Made by a program: the position numbers and the translations under genes. Under the pieces are notes generated by a model. It was not told where the DNA came from and did not search any database. It saw only the letters and a program-made list of their open reading frames with translations. Of a stretch of 64,000 nt of DNA, positions 1 to 8,478 are shown piece after piece. Where the stretch lies: NCBI RefSeq assembly GCF_000349845.1, contig NC_020829.1:5029001-5093000 (forward strand), in the 5' to 3' direction. The DNA comes from Pseudomonas sp. ATCC 13867 (GTDB lineage Bacteria > Pseudomonadota > Gammaproteobacteria > Pseudomonadales > Pseudomonadaceae). The number at the start of each line of letters is the position of its first letter. Within the stretch, counting starts at the first letter, position 1.

Positions 1-443
1 GGCTGCGGCAGCTCGGCGCCGGGCTCATAGGCCAGCGCCATGAAACGCTCGATCATCAGCGGGTAGCGCTCTTTATCCAGCACGCGAATGTCGTTGAGCA
101 GGCCATAGCGCATCTCGCCTTTCCAGCCGGTGCGCGTGGGGATACCGGCGAAGTACGGCACCAGCGCCGACTTCAGCGAGTTCGGCAGCAGAATGGCCTG
201 GTCGTATTGCCCCTTGAGGGATTTGCCGATGCGCCGGCGCGCGGCGATATCCAGCACGCCGTGGCCGAGCGGGAAGCTCAGGGCCTGGCGCACTTGCGGC
301 ATGCGTTCGAGGATCGGCCGGCTCCAGTCGGGCGCCAGCACGTCGATCACACAGTCGGGATGGCGCTGCTTCAGGCAGTGGAACAGCGTCTGCGCCATCA
401 CCATGTCGCCCACCCAGGAGGGGCCTACGATCAGAATTCTCAT
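1..443 (-). CDS. waaF: ADP-heptose:LPS heptosyltransferase II, 5' part only
   Basis: The first 147 or so codons are present and the gene runs off the left edge. The protein begins MRILIVGPSWVGDMVMAQ, the N-terminal Rossmann segment typical of GT9 heptosyltransferases, which add the second L-glycero-D-manno-heptose to the inner core of lipopolysaccharide on the cytoplasmic face of the inner membrane. The segment LPNSLKSALVPYFAGIPTR is also characteristic. The start is the ATG at 443, which matches the family N-terminus. An in-frame ATG at 533 would add 30 arginine-rich residues that do not look like the family. A terminator-like hairpin lies immediately upstream (see 463-484). The WaaF versus WaaC assignment rests on the N-terminal sequence and the position next to glnE. 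Confidence 0.9.
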   Translation of the reverse strand, partial: MRILIVGPSWVGDMVMAQTLFHCLKQRHPDCVIDVLAPDWSRPILERMPQVRQALSFPLGHGVLDIAARRRIGKSLKGQYDQAILLPNSLKSALVPYFAGIPTRTGWKGEMRYGLLNDIRVLDKERYPLMIERFMALAYEPGAELPQ

Positions 444-462
444 GCGTTTTCCGAAAAACGAC

Positions 463-484
463 CGGGGAGGCTCACGCCTCCCCG
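463..484 (-). terminator. Terminator-like hairpin in the waaF leader
   Basis: On the minus strand an 8-bp perfect stem (CGGGGAGG/CCTCCCCG, 6-nt loop) is followed after four bases by TTTTT, only about 20 nt before the waaF ATG. A second perfect hairpin (511-518 with 521-528, CGGCGCCC arms) lies just upstream. The pair could end transcription from the glnE side or act as an attenuator for waaF. The sequence alone does not decide. Confidence 0.5.
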
Positions 485-544
485 TACTCCATTCATCTTG
501 TCCAGCCGTGCGGCGCCCTCGGGCGCCGAGCATCGAATGCCCGC

Positions 545-550
545 AGTCTA
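545..550 (-). promoter_or_regulatory. Possible -10 element (TAGACT) ahead of waaF
   Basis: The minus strand reads TAGACTGCGGGC about 100 nt upstream of the waaF start. The same TAGACTGCG string occurs in the promoter regions of the acyl-CoA dehydrogenase (13010) and sahR (58680). No convincing -35 hexamer is seen here, so this is a weak call. It would give a leader holding two hairpins. The rest of 444-709 holds no gene that I can support. Confidence 0.3.
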
Positions 551-709
551 GCCCAGCCGGCATGCCGGCCGGGCGGATTTCGTCACTCCCTGTGACCTGA
601 CGCAGTGCCAGAACCCGCCAGTCCTGTTCAGGTTCCAACCCCGCCGACCTGGCGACCATCGTCATGTTCGCCAGGGCTTCAGGGGAGTTTACGGGGGAAG
701 CCGGGTGAG

Positions 710-3655
710 TCAGGTCAGCTCGAAGGCCTTCCACATCGCCATCACCATGCGGCGTTCTGAATGGAAGTGGTCACCGCTCACCACGCCCGGCTGCTTCTGC
801 AGGGACAATCGGTGCGCCGCCGCCCGGTAGGCCTTGTAGGCGTCCTGCAAGAGCAGGACATCCTCGCCGGACATCAACCCGACCCGCTCCAGCGCTTCCA
901 GAATGCGGATGTTGTCGGTGAACTCCACCAGTTCCGGGTGCTGCCACGACCAGGCCAGGGCCGCGTATTGCACCATAAATTCGATATCGACGATACCACC
1001 GGCGTCCTGCTTGAGATCGAAGGGCGACGCGGCCTCGAAGGCATTCGGCGCGGTGCCGGCGGCGGTGCTGGAGGTGCCGAGGTTGTCGCGCATCTTGGCG
1101 CGCATCTCGCTGACTTCCCTGCGCAACTCGGCCAGGTCGCGCTGCTGGCCCAGCACCTTCGCGCGGATCGCCTCGAAAGCCCCGGCTACCCGCTTGCAGC
1201 CCGCCAGCACGCGGGCGCGCACCAGCGCCTGGTGCTCCCAGGTCCAGGCCTCGCCCAGCTGATACGCCTCGAACGCGCGCAGCGAGCTGACCAGCAGGCC
1301 GGAGGCACCGCTCGGGCGCAGGCGCATGTCCACCTCATACAGCGCGCCGGACGGCGTCTGCGTGGTGAGGAAGTGGATGATCTTCTGCCCCAGGCGCGTG
1401 TAGAACTGCGCGCCATCGATGGACTTGGCGCCGTCGGTCTCGCCCTGCGGATCACCGTCGTGGATGAACACCAGGTCCAGGTCCGAACCGTGGCCCAGCT
1501 CCAGGCCGCCGGACTTGCCGTAGCCGATGATGATGAAGTCCGGGTCGCAGGGCGTGCCGTCGGCGCGGACCGGACGGCCGTGGCGCTGCACCAGTTGTTC
1601 CCAGGTCAGGCTCAGCACCTGCTCGAGGATCGCCTCGGCCAGCCAGGTCAGGTAGTCGCTGACCTTCATCAGCGGCAGGGTCCCGGCGATCTCCGAGGCC
1701 ACCACGCGCAGGGCATGGGCCAGCTTGAAGTGGCGCAGGGTTTCCATCTGCTGTTCGAGATCGTCCTCGGGGATGCGCATCAGCCGCTCGCGCAACTCGG
1801 CGCCCAGCTCGGCGGCCTGCGGCGGGCGGAACAGCCGCCCTTCATTCAATAGCTCATCGAGCAGGATCGGGAAGCGGGCGATCTGCTCGGCCACCATCGG
1901 GCTGGCCGCGCAGAGCGTCAGCAGGCGCTCCAGCGCGCCGGGGTTCTCGGTGAGCAGCACGAGATAGGCCGAACGCCGCGCCACCGCCTCGATCAGCGGC
2001 AACACGCGCTCCAGCAGCACATCCGCCGGGCCGCGCTCGGCGATCATGTTCAACAGGCGCGGCATGAAGGCATCCAGCCGCTCCCGACCCAGGCGCTGCA
2101 TGGCGCGCACCTGGGCGCCGTGGCGCAGGTCGGTCAGACGCTTCCAGGCCGCCGCCGGCTGGGTGAATCCGGCATCGGCGAACTGCCGGCAGGCGGACGC
2201 CTCATCCACCGCCTCCTCCCAGACCGGGATCCACTCGCCACCGATGGTGGTGTCGACCTTGCCGTCCTCGTCTTCGTCCGGGTCGGCGATGACCTGGTGG
2301 AAGTGCCAGTCGATGCGCTCGCGCCACTGGGTGATGGCCTGGTGGAAAGCCGACCAGTTGGCGTAGCCCATGATGAAGGCGACGCGGATGCGCTCCAGCT
2401 CGTCTTCGGGCAGCATCTGCGTCTGCCGGTCGGCGATGGCCTGCAGGGCGTGCTCGGCGTAGCGCAGGAATTCGTAGCCCTCGCGCAGCTCGGCGACCAC
2501 CTGCGGCGGCAGGTAACCCTGCCCTTCGAGAATCGCCAGCACGCGCAGCAACGGCCGCTGCTGCAGGCTAAGGTCGCGGCCGCCGTGGATCAGCTGGAAG
2601 GCCTGGGCGATGAACTCCACCTCGCGGATGCCGCCGGCGCCCAGCTTGATGTTCTCGCTCATGCCCTTGCGCCGGACTTCCTGCTGGATCAGCTGCTTCA
2701 TGCTGCGCAGCGCCTCGATGGCGGAGAAGTCCAGGTAACGGCGGTAGACGAACGGGCGCAGCATCTCCAGCAGGCGCTGGCCGGCGTCCTGGTCGCCGCC
2801 GACCACCCGCGCCTTGATCATCGCGTAGCGTTCCCAGTCGCGGCCCTGGTCCTGGTAGTACTGCTCCAGCGCGGCGAAGCTGTGCACCAGCGGACCGCTG
2901 GAGCCGTAGGGACGCAGGCGCATGTCGACGCGGAAGGCGAAACCGTCGACGGTAATGGCGTCCAGCGCCTTGATCAGCTTCTGTCCCAGTCGGGTGAAGA
3001 ACTCCTGGTTGTCCAGCGTGCGCTTGACGCCCTGGGTCTCGCCGCCCTCGGGGTAGCCGAAGATCAGGTCGATGTCCGAGGACAGGTTCAACTCACCCGC
3101 CCCCAGCTTGCCCATGCCCAGCACGATCAGATGCTGCGGCAGCCCGGAACGGTGGCCGATGGGCGTGCCGAACTGCTGGCAGTGGCGCACGTACAGCCAT
3201 TGATAGGCCTGGTCGATGCAGACGTCGGCGAGATCCGACAGGTCGCGACAGGTACCGGCCAGGTCGCTACGCCGGGTCAGGTCGCGCCAGATGATGCGCA
3301 TCTGCTGGCGCCGGCGGAAGCGGCGCAGGCGGCGGCCCAGCTCGTCCTCGTCGGCGCATTCGCGCAGCAGCGCTTCCAGCTGGACGAGCATCTCGCCCGG
3401 CTGCAGGGCACGCTCCAGCTCGCCGGTCGCGGCCAGCGACAATAGAAAGGCAGGATCGCGCTGCACCTGTTCGGCGACGAAATCGCTGCCGGCCGCCACG
3501 CGGGCGAAATCGGCATGCCGCTCGTCGGGCCAGGACTCGAAGCTGGCGATCTGTTCGGGGGAAAGCTGGGAGACGGCGGCGCGGAGATTCTGCTCCGCCC
3601 GTTCGGCGAGGGGCTTCAACGTGGCCGGCACAGCGGCCAGGGACGGCAGGCTCAT
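710..3655 (-). CDS. glnE: Bifunctional glutamine synthetase adenylyltransferase/deadenylylase
   Basis: The 981-residue protein adenylylates glutamine synthetase when nitrogen is plentiful and removes the AMP when it is scarce, under control of PII (GlnB/GlnK). Two nucleotidyltransferase domains are visible. The N-terminal deadenylylase half has LGMGKLGAGELNLSSDIDLI, and the C-terminal adenylylase half has GYGKSGGLELGHGSDLDLVF with the paired aspartates. The start MSLPSLAAVPATLKPLAERA (ATG at 3655) gives the usual length of about 982 residues and is preceded by AGGAAAG. The open frame upstream to 3808 is not family-like and crosses an operator. Downstream in PAO1 (from memory) ilvE sits between glnE and waaF. 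Here only 266 bp separate them. Confidence 0.97.
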   Translation of the reverse strand: MSLPSLAAVPATLKPLAERAEQNLRAAVSQLSPEQIASFESWPDERHADFARVAAGSDFVAEQVQRDPAFLLSLAATGELERALQPGEMLVQLEALLRECADEDELGRRLRRFRRRQQMRIIWRDLTRRSDLAGTCRDLSDLADVCIDQAYQWLYVRHCQQFGTPIGHRSGLPQHLIVLGMGKLGAGELNLSSDIDLIFGYPEGGETQGVKRTLDNQEFFTRLGQKLIKALDAITVDGFAFRVDMRLRPYGSSGPLVHSFAALEQYYQDQGRDWERYAMIKARVVGGDQDAGQRLLEMLRPFVYRRYLDFSAIEALRSMKQLIQQEVRRKGMSENIKLGAGGIREVEFIAQAFQLIHGGRDLSLQQRPLLRVLAILEGQGYLPPQVVAELREGYEFLRYAEHALQAIADRQTQMLPEDELERIRVAFIMGYANWSAFHQAITQWRERIDWHFHQVIADPDEDEDGKVDTTIGGEWIPVWEEAVDEASACRQFADAGFTQPAAAWKRLTDLRHGAQVRAMQRLGRERLDAFMPRLLNMIAERGPADVLLERVLPLIEAVARRSAYLVLLTENPGALERLLTLCAASPMVAEQIARFPILLDELLNEGRLFRPPQAAELGAELRERLMRIPEDDLEQQMETLRHFKLAHALRVVASEIAGTLPLMKVSDYLTWLAEAILEQVLSLTWEQLVQRHGRPVRADGTPCDPDFIIIGYGKSGGLELGHGSDLDLVFIHDGDPQGETDGAKSIDGAQFYTRLGQKIIHFLTTQTPSGALYEVDMRLRPSGASGLLVSSLRAFEAYQLGEAWTWEHQALVRARVLAGCKRVAGAFEAIRAKVLGQQRDLAELRREVSEMRAKMRDNLGTSSTAAGTAPNAFEAASPFDLKQDAGGIVDIEFMVQYAALAWSWQHPELVEFTDNIRILEALERVGLMSGEDVLLLQDAYKAYRAAAHRLSLQKQPGVVSGDHFHSERRMVMAMWKAFELT

Positions 3656-3708
3656 GATCTTTCCTGAGGGGGGCGGCGAGGCGCCGGCATTCCTGTCTTT
3701 TCGCGCCC

Positions 3709-3725
3709 CTGTAGTTTTACTACTA
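3709..3725. promoter_or_regulatory. Operator-like palindrome, site A (glnE/aceE divergent region)
   Basis: CTGTAGTTTTACTACTA matches the reverse complement of site B (3761-3777) at 15 of 17 positions. Its centre is 52 bp from that of site B, about five helical turns. It lies 54 bp upstream of the glnE start. The GT-N3-AC core is the pattern bound by FadR-subfamily GntR regulators such as PdhR. The identity of the regulator is an inference. Confidence 0.6.
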
Positions 3726-3760
3726 ACTTTTTCTGGCAGAGGGGTGTATCTGTCAGCGAT

Positions 3761-3777
3761 TTGTAGTAAAACTACAA
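3761..3777. promoter_or_regulatory. Operator palindrome, site B (aceE side)
   Basis: TTGTAGTAAAACTACAA is a perfect 7-bp inverted repeat with a 3-bp spacer, 123 bp upstream of aceE. With site A it forms a spaced pair, suggesting cooperative or looping control of pyruvate dehydrogenase. Further downstream, a GGCTTCC/GGAAGCC hairpin (3861-3880) stands just before the aceE ribosome-binding site. Confidence 0.65.
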
Positions 3778-3900
3778 CCCGCCGGGCGTACCCCCGGAGT
3801 ACTTCCAAGAATTCGCCGCGTCGCCCACGAGGCCGGCGCAGCTATCGGCAACGATCTACTGGCTTCCGATTCTGGAAGCCTTTCCGCCCTGGAGCAAGCC

Positions 3901-6549
3901 ATGCAAGACCTCGATCCCGTCGAAACCCAGGAATGGCTGGACGCCCTGGAATCGGTCCTGGACCGTGAAGGTGAGGAACGCGCCCATTACCTGATGACCC
4001 GCATGGGCGAACTGGCTACCCGTACCGGTACCCAACTGCCCTACGCGATCACCACGCCGTACCGCAACACCATTCCGGTGACCCACGAAGCCCGCATGCC
4101 TGGCGACCTGTTCATGGAACGCCGGATCCGCTCGCTGGTGCGCTGGAATGCCCTGGCGATGGTGATGAAGGCCAACAAGCACGACCCGGACCTGGGCGGC
4201 CACATCTCCTCCTTCGCATCCTCCGCGACCCTGTACGACGTTGGCTTCAACTACTTCTTCCAGGCCCCGACCGACGAACACGGCGGCGACCTGGTGTTCT
4301 TCCAGGGCCACGCCTCCCCCGGCGTCTACGCCCGCGCCTTCCTTGAAGGCCGCATCAGCGAAGACCAGTTGAACAACTTCCGCCAGGAAGTAGACGGCAA
4401 CGGCCTGTCCTCCTACCCGCACCCCTGGCTGATGCCGGACTTCTGGCAGTTCCCGACCGTCTCCATGGGTCTGGGCCCGATCCAGGCGATCTACCAGGCA
4501 CGCTTCATGAAGTACCTGGAAAGCCGCGGCTTCATCCCCGCCGGCAAGCAGAAGGTCTGGTGCTTCATGGGCGACGGCGAGTGCGACGAGCCCGAATCCC
4601 TGGGCGCGATCTCCCTGGCCGGGCGCGAGAAGCTGGACAACCTGATCTTCGTCATCAACTGCAACCTGCAGCGCCTCGACGGCCCGGTTCGCGGCAACGG
4701 CAAGATCATCCAGGAACTCGAAGGCGTGTTCCGTGGCGCCGAGTGGAACGTCAACAAGGTGGTCTGGGGCCGCTTCTGGGACCCGCTGTTCGCCAAGGAC
4801 ACCGCCGGCCTGCTGCAGCAGCGCATGGACGAGGTCATCGACGGCGAGTACCAGAACTACAAGGCCAAGGACGGCGCCTACGTGCGCGAGCACTTCTTCG
4901 GTGCGCGTCCGGAGCTGCTGGAGATGGTCAAGGACCTCTCCGACGAGGAAGTCTGGAAACTCAACCGTGGCGGCCACGACCCCTACAAGGTCTATGCGGC
5001 CTACCACCAGGCGGTCAACCACAAGGGCCAGCCGACCGTCATCCTGGCCAAGACCATCAAGGGCTACGGCACCGGTTCGGGCGAAGCGAAGAACATCGCG
5101 CACAACGTCAAGAAGGTCGACGTCGAGTCCCTGAAGTCGTTCCGCGACAAGTTCGACATCCCGATCAAGGATGCCGACCTGGAAAACCTGCCGTTCTACC
5201 GCCCCGACGAAGGCAGCGCCGAGGCCAAGTACCTGGCGTCGCGCCGCGCCGCGCTGGGTGGCGTGATGCCGGTTCGCCGCGCCAAGAGCTTCCAGGTCCC
5301 GGTTCCCCCGCTGGACACCCTCAAGGCCATCCTCGATGGCTCGGGCGACCGCGAGATCTCCACCACCATGGCCTTCGTGCGGATCATCTCGCAGTTGGTC
5401 AAGGACAAGGAGCTCGGCCCGCGCATCGTCCCGATCGTGCCGGACGAAGCCCGTACCTTTGGCATGGAAGGCATGTTCCGCCAGTTGGGTATCTACTCCT
5501 CCGTCGGCCAGCTGTACGAGCCGGTGGATAAAGACCAGGTGATGTTCTACCGCGAGGACAAGAAGGGCCAGATCCTCGAGGAAGGCATCAACGAAGCCGG
5601 CGCCATGTCCAGCTGGATCGCCGCGGGTACCTCGTACTCCACGCACAACCAGCCGATGCTGCCGTTCTACATCTTCTATTCGATGTTCGGCTTCCAGCGT
5701 ATCGGCGACCTGGCCTGGGCCGCTGGCGACAGCCGCGCGCACGGCTTCCTGGTCGGCGGCACCGCCGGCCGTACCACCCTGAACGGTGAAGGCCTGCAGC
5801 ATGAAGACGGTCACAGCCACCTGCTGGCGGCGACCATCCCGAACTGCCGTACCTACGATCCGACCTACGCCTACGAGCTGGCGGTGATCATCCGCGAAGG
5901 CTCGCGCCAGATGATCGAAGAGCAGCAGGACGTCTTCTATTACATCACCGTGATGAACGAGAACTACGTTCAGCCGGCCATGCCCAAGGGCGCGGAAGAA
6001 GGCATCATCAAGGGCATGTACCTGCTCGACGAAGACAAGAAGGACGCCGCGCACCACGTGCAGCTGCTGGGTTCGGGCACCATCCTGCGCGAAGTCGAAG
6101 CCGCCGCGAAGATCCTGCGCGAAGACTTCGGCATCGGCGCCGACGTCTGGTCGGTCCCGAGCTTCAACGAGCTGCGCCGCGACGGCCTGGCCATCGAGCG
6201 CTGGAACCGCCTGCACCCGGGTCAGAAGCCCAAGCAGAGCTACGTCGAAGAGTGCCTGGGCGGCCGCAAGGGCCCGGTGATCGCCTCCACCGACTACATG
6301 AAGCTCTACGCCGAGCAGATCCGCCAGTGGGTTCCGAGCAAGGAGTACAAGGTGCTGGGCACCGACGGCTTCGGCCGCAGCGACAGCCGCCGCAAGCTGC
6401 GCGACTTCTTCGAAGTGGACCGCCACTGGGTGGTGCTGGCCGCGCTGGAAGCCCTGGCCGATCGTGGCGATATCGAACCCAAGGTCGTGGCGGAAGCCAT
6501 TGCCAAGTTCGGCATCAACCCCGAAAAACGTAACCCGCTGGACTGCTGA
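3901..6549 (+). CDS. aceE: Pyruvate dehydrogenase E1 component (homodimeric type)
   Basis: This 882-residue thiamine-diphosphate enzyme decarboxylates pyruvate and reductively acetylates the lipoyl groups of AceF. It is cytoplasmic. The length and sequence are those of the homodimeric E1 of gamma-proteobacteria. The ThDP-binding segment is visible as FMGDGECDEPESLGAISLAG with the later N (CNLQRLDGPVRGNGK), and the transketolase-like central domain contains the TAGRTTLNGEGLQHEDGHSH region. The start ATG at 3901 follows GGAG at about 3891 and gives the family N-terminus MQDLDPVETQEWLDALESV. aceF follows after 11 bp, clearly one operon. Control is probably through the paired palindromes at 3709 and 3761. 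Confidence 0.98.
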   Translation: MQDLDPVETQEWLDALESVLDREGEERAHYLMTRMGELATRTGTQLPYAITTPYRNTIPVTHEARMPGDLFMERRIRSLVRWNALAMVMKANKHDPDLGGHISSFASSATLYDVGFNYFFQAPTDEHGGDLVFFQGHASPGVYARAFLEGRISEDQLNNFRQEVDGNGLSSYPHPWLMPDFWQFPTVSMGLGPIQAIYQARFMKYLESRGFIPAGKQKVWCFMGDGECDEPESLGAISLAGREKLDNLIFVINCNLQRLDGPVRGNGKIIQELEGVFRGAEWNVNKVVWGRFWDPLFAKDTAGLLQQRMDEVIDGEYQNYKAKDGAYVREHFFGARPELLEMVKDLSDEEVWKLNRGGHDPYKVYAAYHQAVNHKGQPTVILAKTIKGYGTGSGEAKNIAHNVKKVDVESLKSFRDKFDIPIKDADLENLPFYRPDEGSAEAKYLASRRAALGGVMPVRRAKSFQVPVPPLDTLKAILDGSGDREISTTMAFVRIISQLVKDKELGPRIVPIVPDEARTFGMEGMFRQLGIYSSVGQLYEPVDKDQVMFYREDKKGQILEEGINEAGAMSSWIAAGTSYSTHNQPMLPFYIFYSMFGFQRIGDLAWAAGDSRAHGFLVGGTAGRTTLNGEGLQHEDGHSHLLAATIPNCRTYDPTYAYELAVIIREGSRQMIEEQQDVFYYITVMNENYVQPAMPKGAEEGIIKGMYLLDEDKKDAAHHVQLLGSGTILREVEAAAKILREDFGIGADVWSVPSFNELRRDGLAIERWNRLHPGQKPKQSYVEECLGGRKGPVIASTDYMKLYAEQIRQWVPSKEYKVLGTDGFGRSDSRRKLRDFFEVDRHWVVLAALEALADRGDIEPKVVAEAIAKFGINPEKRNPLDC

Positions 6550-6560
6550 GGAGAGGCACG

Positions 6561-8204
6561 ATGAGCGAACTGATTCGTGTACCCGACATCGGCAATGGTC
6601 AGGGTGAAGTCATCGAACTGCTGGTCAAGGTCGGCGACACCGTCGAGGCCGACCAGAGCCTGCTGACCCTGGAGTCCGACAAGGCCAGCATGGAGATCCC
6701 CTCGCCGAAAGCCGGCGTGGTGAAGAGCCTGAAGGTCAAGGTGGGCGACACCCTGAAGGAAGGCGACGAGATCCTCGAGCTGGAAGTCGAGGGTGGTTCG
6801 GCCGCCGCCGAAGCGCCCAAGGCCGAAGCTCCGGCGCAGGCCCCGGAAGCACCGAAGGCAGAGGCTCCGGCCGCTGCCCCGGCGCCGGCTGCCGCGCCCG
6901 CCGCCGCCAGCGTCCAGGACATCCACGTCCCGGACATCGGCTCGGCCGGCAAGGCCAACGTCATCGAAGTCATGGTGAAAGCCGGCGACACGGTCGAGGC
7001 CGATCAGTCGCTGATCACCCTGGAATCGGACAAGGCCAGCATGGAAATCCCCTCGCCGGCTGCCGGCGTGGTGGAGAGCGTGTCGATCAAGATCGGTGAC
7101 GAAGTCGGCACCGGCGACCTGATTCTCAAGCTCAAGGTCGTCGGCGCTGCTGCCCCCGCTGCCGCCGAAGCGCCGGCTGCAGCTCCGGCTCCGGCCGCTG
7201 CTGCTCCTGCCGCTGCCCCGGCTCCTGCTGCCGCCGCTCCGGCCAAGGCGCCAGAAGCCGCTCCGGTGGGCGCGCCCAGCCGCGACGGCGCCAAGGTCCA
7301 CGCCGGCCCCGCCGTGCGCATGGTCGCCCGCGAGTTCGGTGTCGAGCTGTCCGAAGTGAAAGGCACCGGTCCGAAAGGCCGTATCCTCAAGGAAGACGTG
7401 CAGGCGTTCGTCAAGGAACAACTGCAACGCGCCAAATCCGGCGCGCCGGCTGGCGCTACCGGTGGCGCGGGCATTCCGCCGATCCCGGAAGTCGACTTCA
7501 GCAAGTTCGGCGAAGTGGAAGAAGTGGCCATGACCCGCCTGATGCAGGTCGGCGCCGCCAACCTGCATCGCAGCTGGCTGAACGTGCCGCACGTGACCCA
7601 GTTCGACTCGGCCGACATCACCGAGATGGAAGCCTTCCGCGTGGCCCAGAAAGCCGTTGCGGAGAAGGCCGGCGTCAAGCTGACCGTGCTGCCGATCCTG
7701 CTCAAGGCCTGTGCCCACCTGCTCAAGGAAATGCCGGACTTCAACAGCTCGCTGGCCCCCAGCGGCAAGGCGCTGATCCGCAAGAAGTACGTGCACATCG
7801 GCTTCGCCGTGGACACGCCTGACGGCCTGCTGGTGCCGGTGATCAAGAACGTCGACCAGAAGAGCCTCCTGCAGCTCGCCGCCGAAGCCGCCGAACTGGC
7901 CGAGAAAGCGCGCACCAAGAAGCTCTCCGCCGACGCCATGCAGGGCGCCTGCTTCACCATCTCCAGCCTCGGTCACATTGGCGGTACCGGCTTCACGCCG
8001 ATCGTCAACGCGCCGGAAGTGGCGATCCTCGGTGTCAGCAAGGCCACCATGCAGCCGGTCTGGGACGGCAAGGCCTTCCAGCCGCGCCTGATGCTGCCGC
8101 TGTCGCTGTCCTACGATCACCGCGTGATCAACGGGGCGGCCGCCGCGCGCTACACCAAGCGCCTGTCCGACCTGCTGGGTGATATCCGCACCCTGCTCCT
8201 GTAA
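6561..8204 (+). CDS. aceF: Pyruvate dehydrogenase E2, dihydrolipoyl acetyltransferase
   Basis: The 547-residue E2 core transfers the acetyl group from lipoamide to CoA. The order of parts is lipoyl domain 1 (about 2-76, lipoyl lysine K41 in ESDKASME), an Ala/Pro linker, lipoyl domain 2 (about 119-193, K158), a second Ala/Pro linker, the peripheral subunit-binding domain (about 250-288) and the catalytic domain ending in DHRVINGAAAARY (H520). It has two lipoyl domains, against three in E. coli AceF. The lipoyl modules are near-identical at DNA level over about 80 bp (6625-6706 and 6973-7060). An SD (GAGGAGAGG at 6549-6557) precedes the ATG. No lpd gene follows; two terminators do. Confidence 0.98.
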   Translation: MSELIRVPDIGNGQGEVIELLVKVGDTVEADQSLLTLESDKASMEIPSPKAGVVKSLKVKVGDTLKEGDEILELEVEGGSAAAEAPKAEAPAQAPEAPKAEAPAAAPAPAAAPAAASVQDIHVPDIGSAGKANVIEVMVKAGDTVEADQSLITLESDKASMEIPSPAAGVVESVSIKIGDEVGTGDLILKLKVVGAAAPAAAEAPAAAPAPAAAAPAAAPAPAAAAPAKAPEAAPVGAPSRDGAKVHAGPAVRMVAREFGVELSEVKGTGPKGRILKEDVQAFVKEQLQRAKSGAPAGATGGAGIPPIPEVDFSKFGEVEEVAMTRLMQVGAANLHRSWLNVPHVTQFDSADITEMEAFRVAQKAVAEKAGVKLTVLPILLKACAHLLKEMPDFNSSLAPSGKALIRKKYVHIGFAVDTPDGLLVPVIKNVDQKSLLQLAAEAAELAEKARTKKLSADAMQGACFTISSLGHIGGTGFTPIVNAPEVAILGVSKATMQPVWDGKAFQPRLMLPLSLSYDHRVINGAAAARYTKRLSDLLGDIRTLLL

Positions 8205-8222
8205 GCGCTGCAAGTGTTGTAA

Positions 8223-8250
8223 AAGGCCGGCCCCGCGCCGGCCTTCCTCT
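8223..8250 (+). terminator. Hairpin after aceF
   Basis: Stem AAGGCCGG (8223-8230) pairs with CCGGCCTT (8238-8245) across a 7-nt loop and is followed by CCTCT. The T-tract is poor, and it is the first of two tandem hairpins after aceEF. Confidence 0.6.
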
Positions 8251-8278
8251 CGACGAGCACGCCACGCTCGTACTCTCC

Positions 8279-8307
8279 AGCCCTGCCGGATGGCAGGGCT
8301 TCTTTTT
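8279..8307 (+). terminator. Rho-independent terminator of aceEF
   Basis: A 9-bp stem AGCCCTGCC (8279-8287) pairs with GGCAGGGCT (8292-8300) across a GGAT tetraloop and is followed by TCTTTTT. This is a canonical intrinsic terminator. Confidence 0.85.
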
Positions 8308-8478
8308 GCCCACCCGCCGGCACTCTGTCCGCGGACCTACAGCGCTCAACTTCCTGACCGAACAGCCGATAACAGACGTGGCTTGTCAGCGCCCAGCGCC
8401 TCATGCAAACCTTGCCAACGCTTATCGAACTCGGCCGAGGCCATGTACCTCGTCCAGCACCCTGGAAATCCGCCGCGC

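Noticed and set aside
3856..6426. 856-codon open frame antisense to aceE
   Set aside because: Low-complexity translation (VLVLAVD-type) created by third-position GC bias opposite a strongly supported gene.
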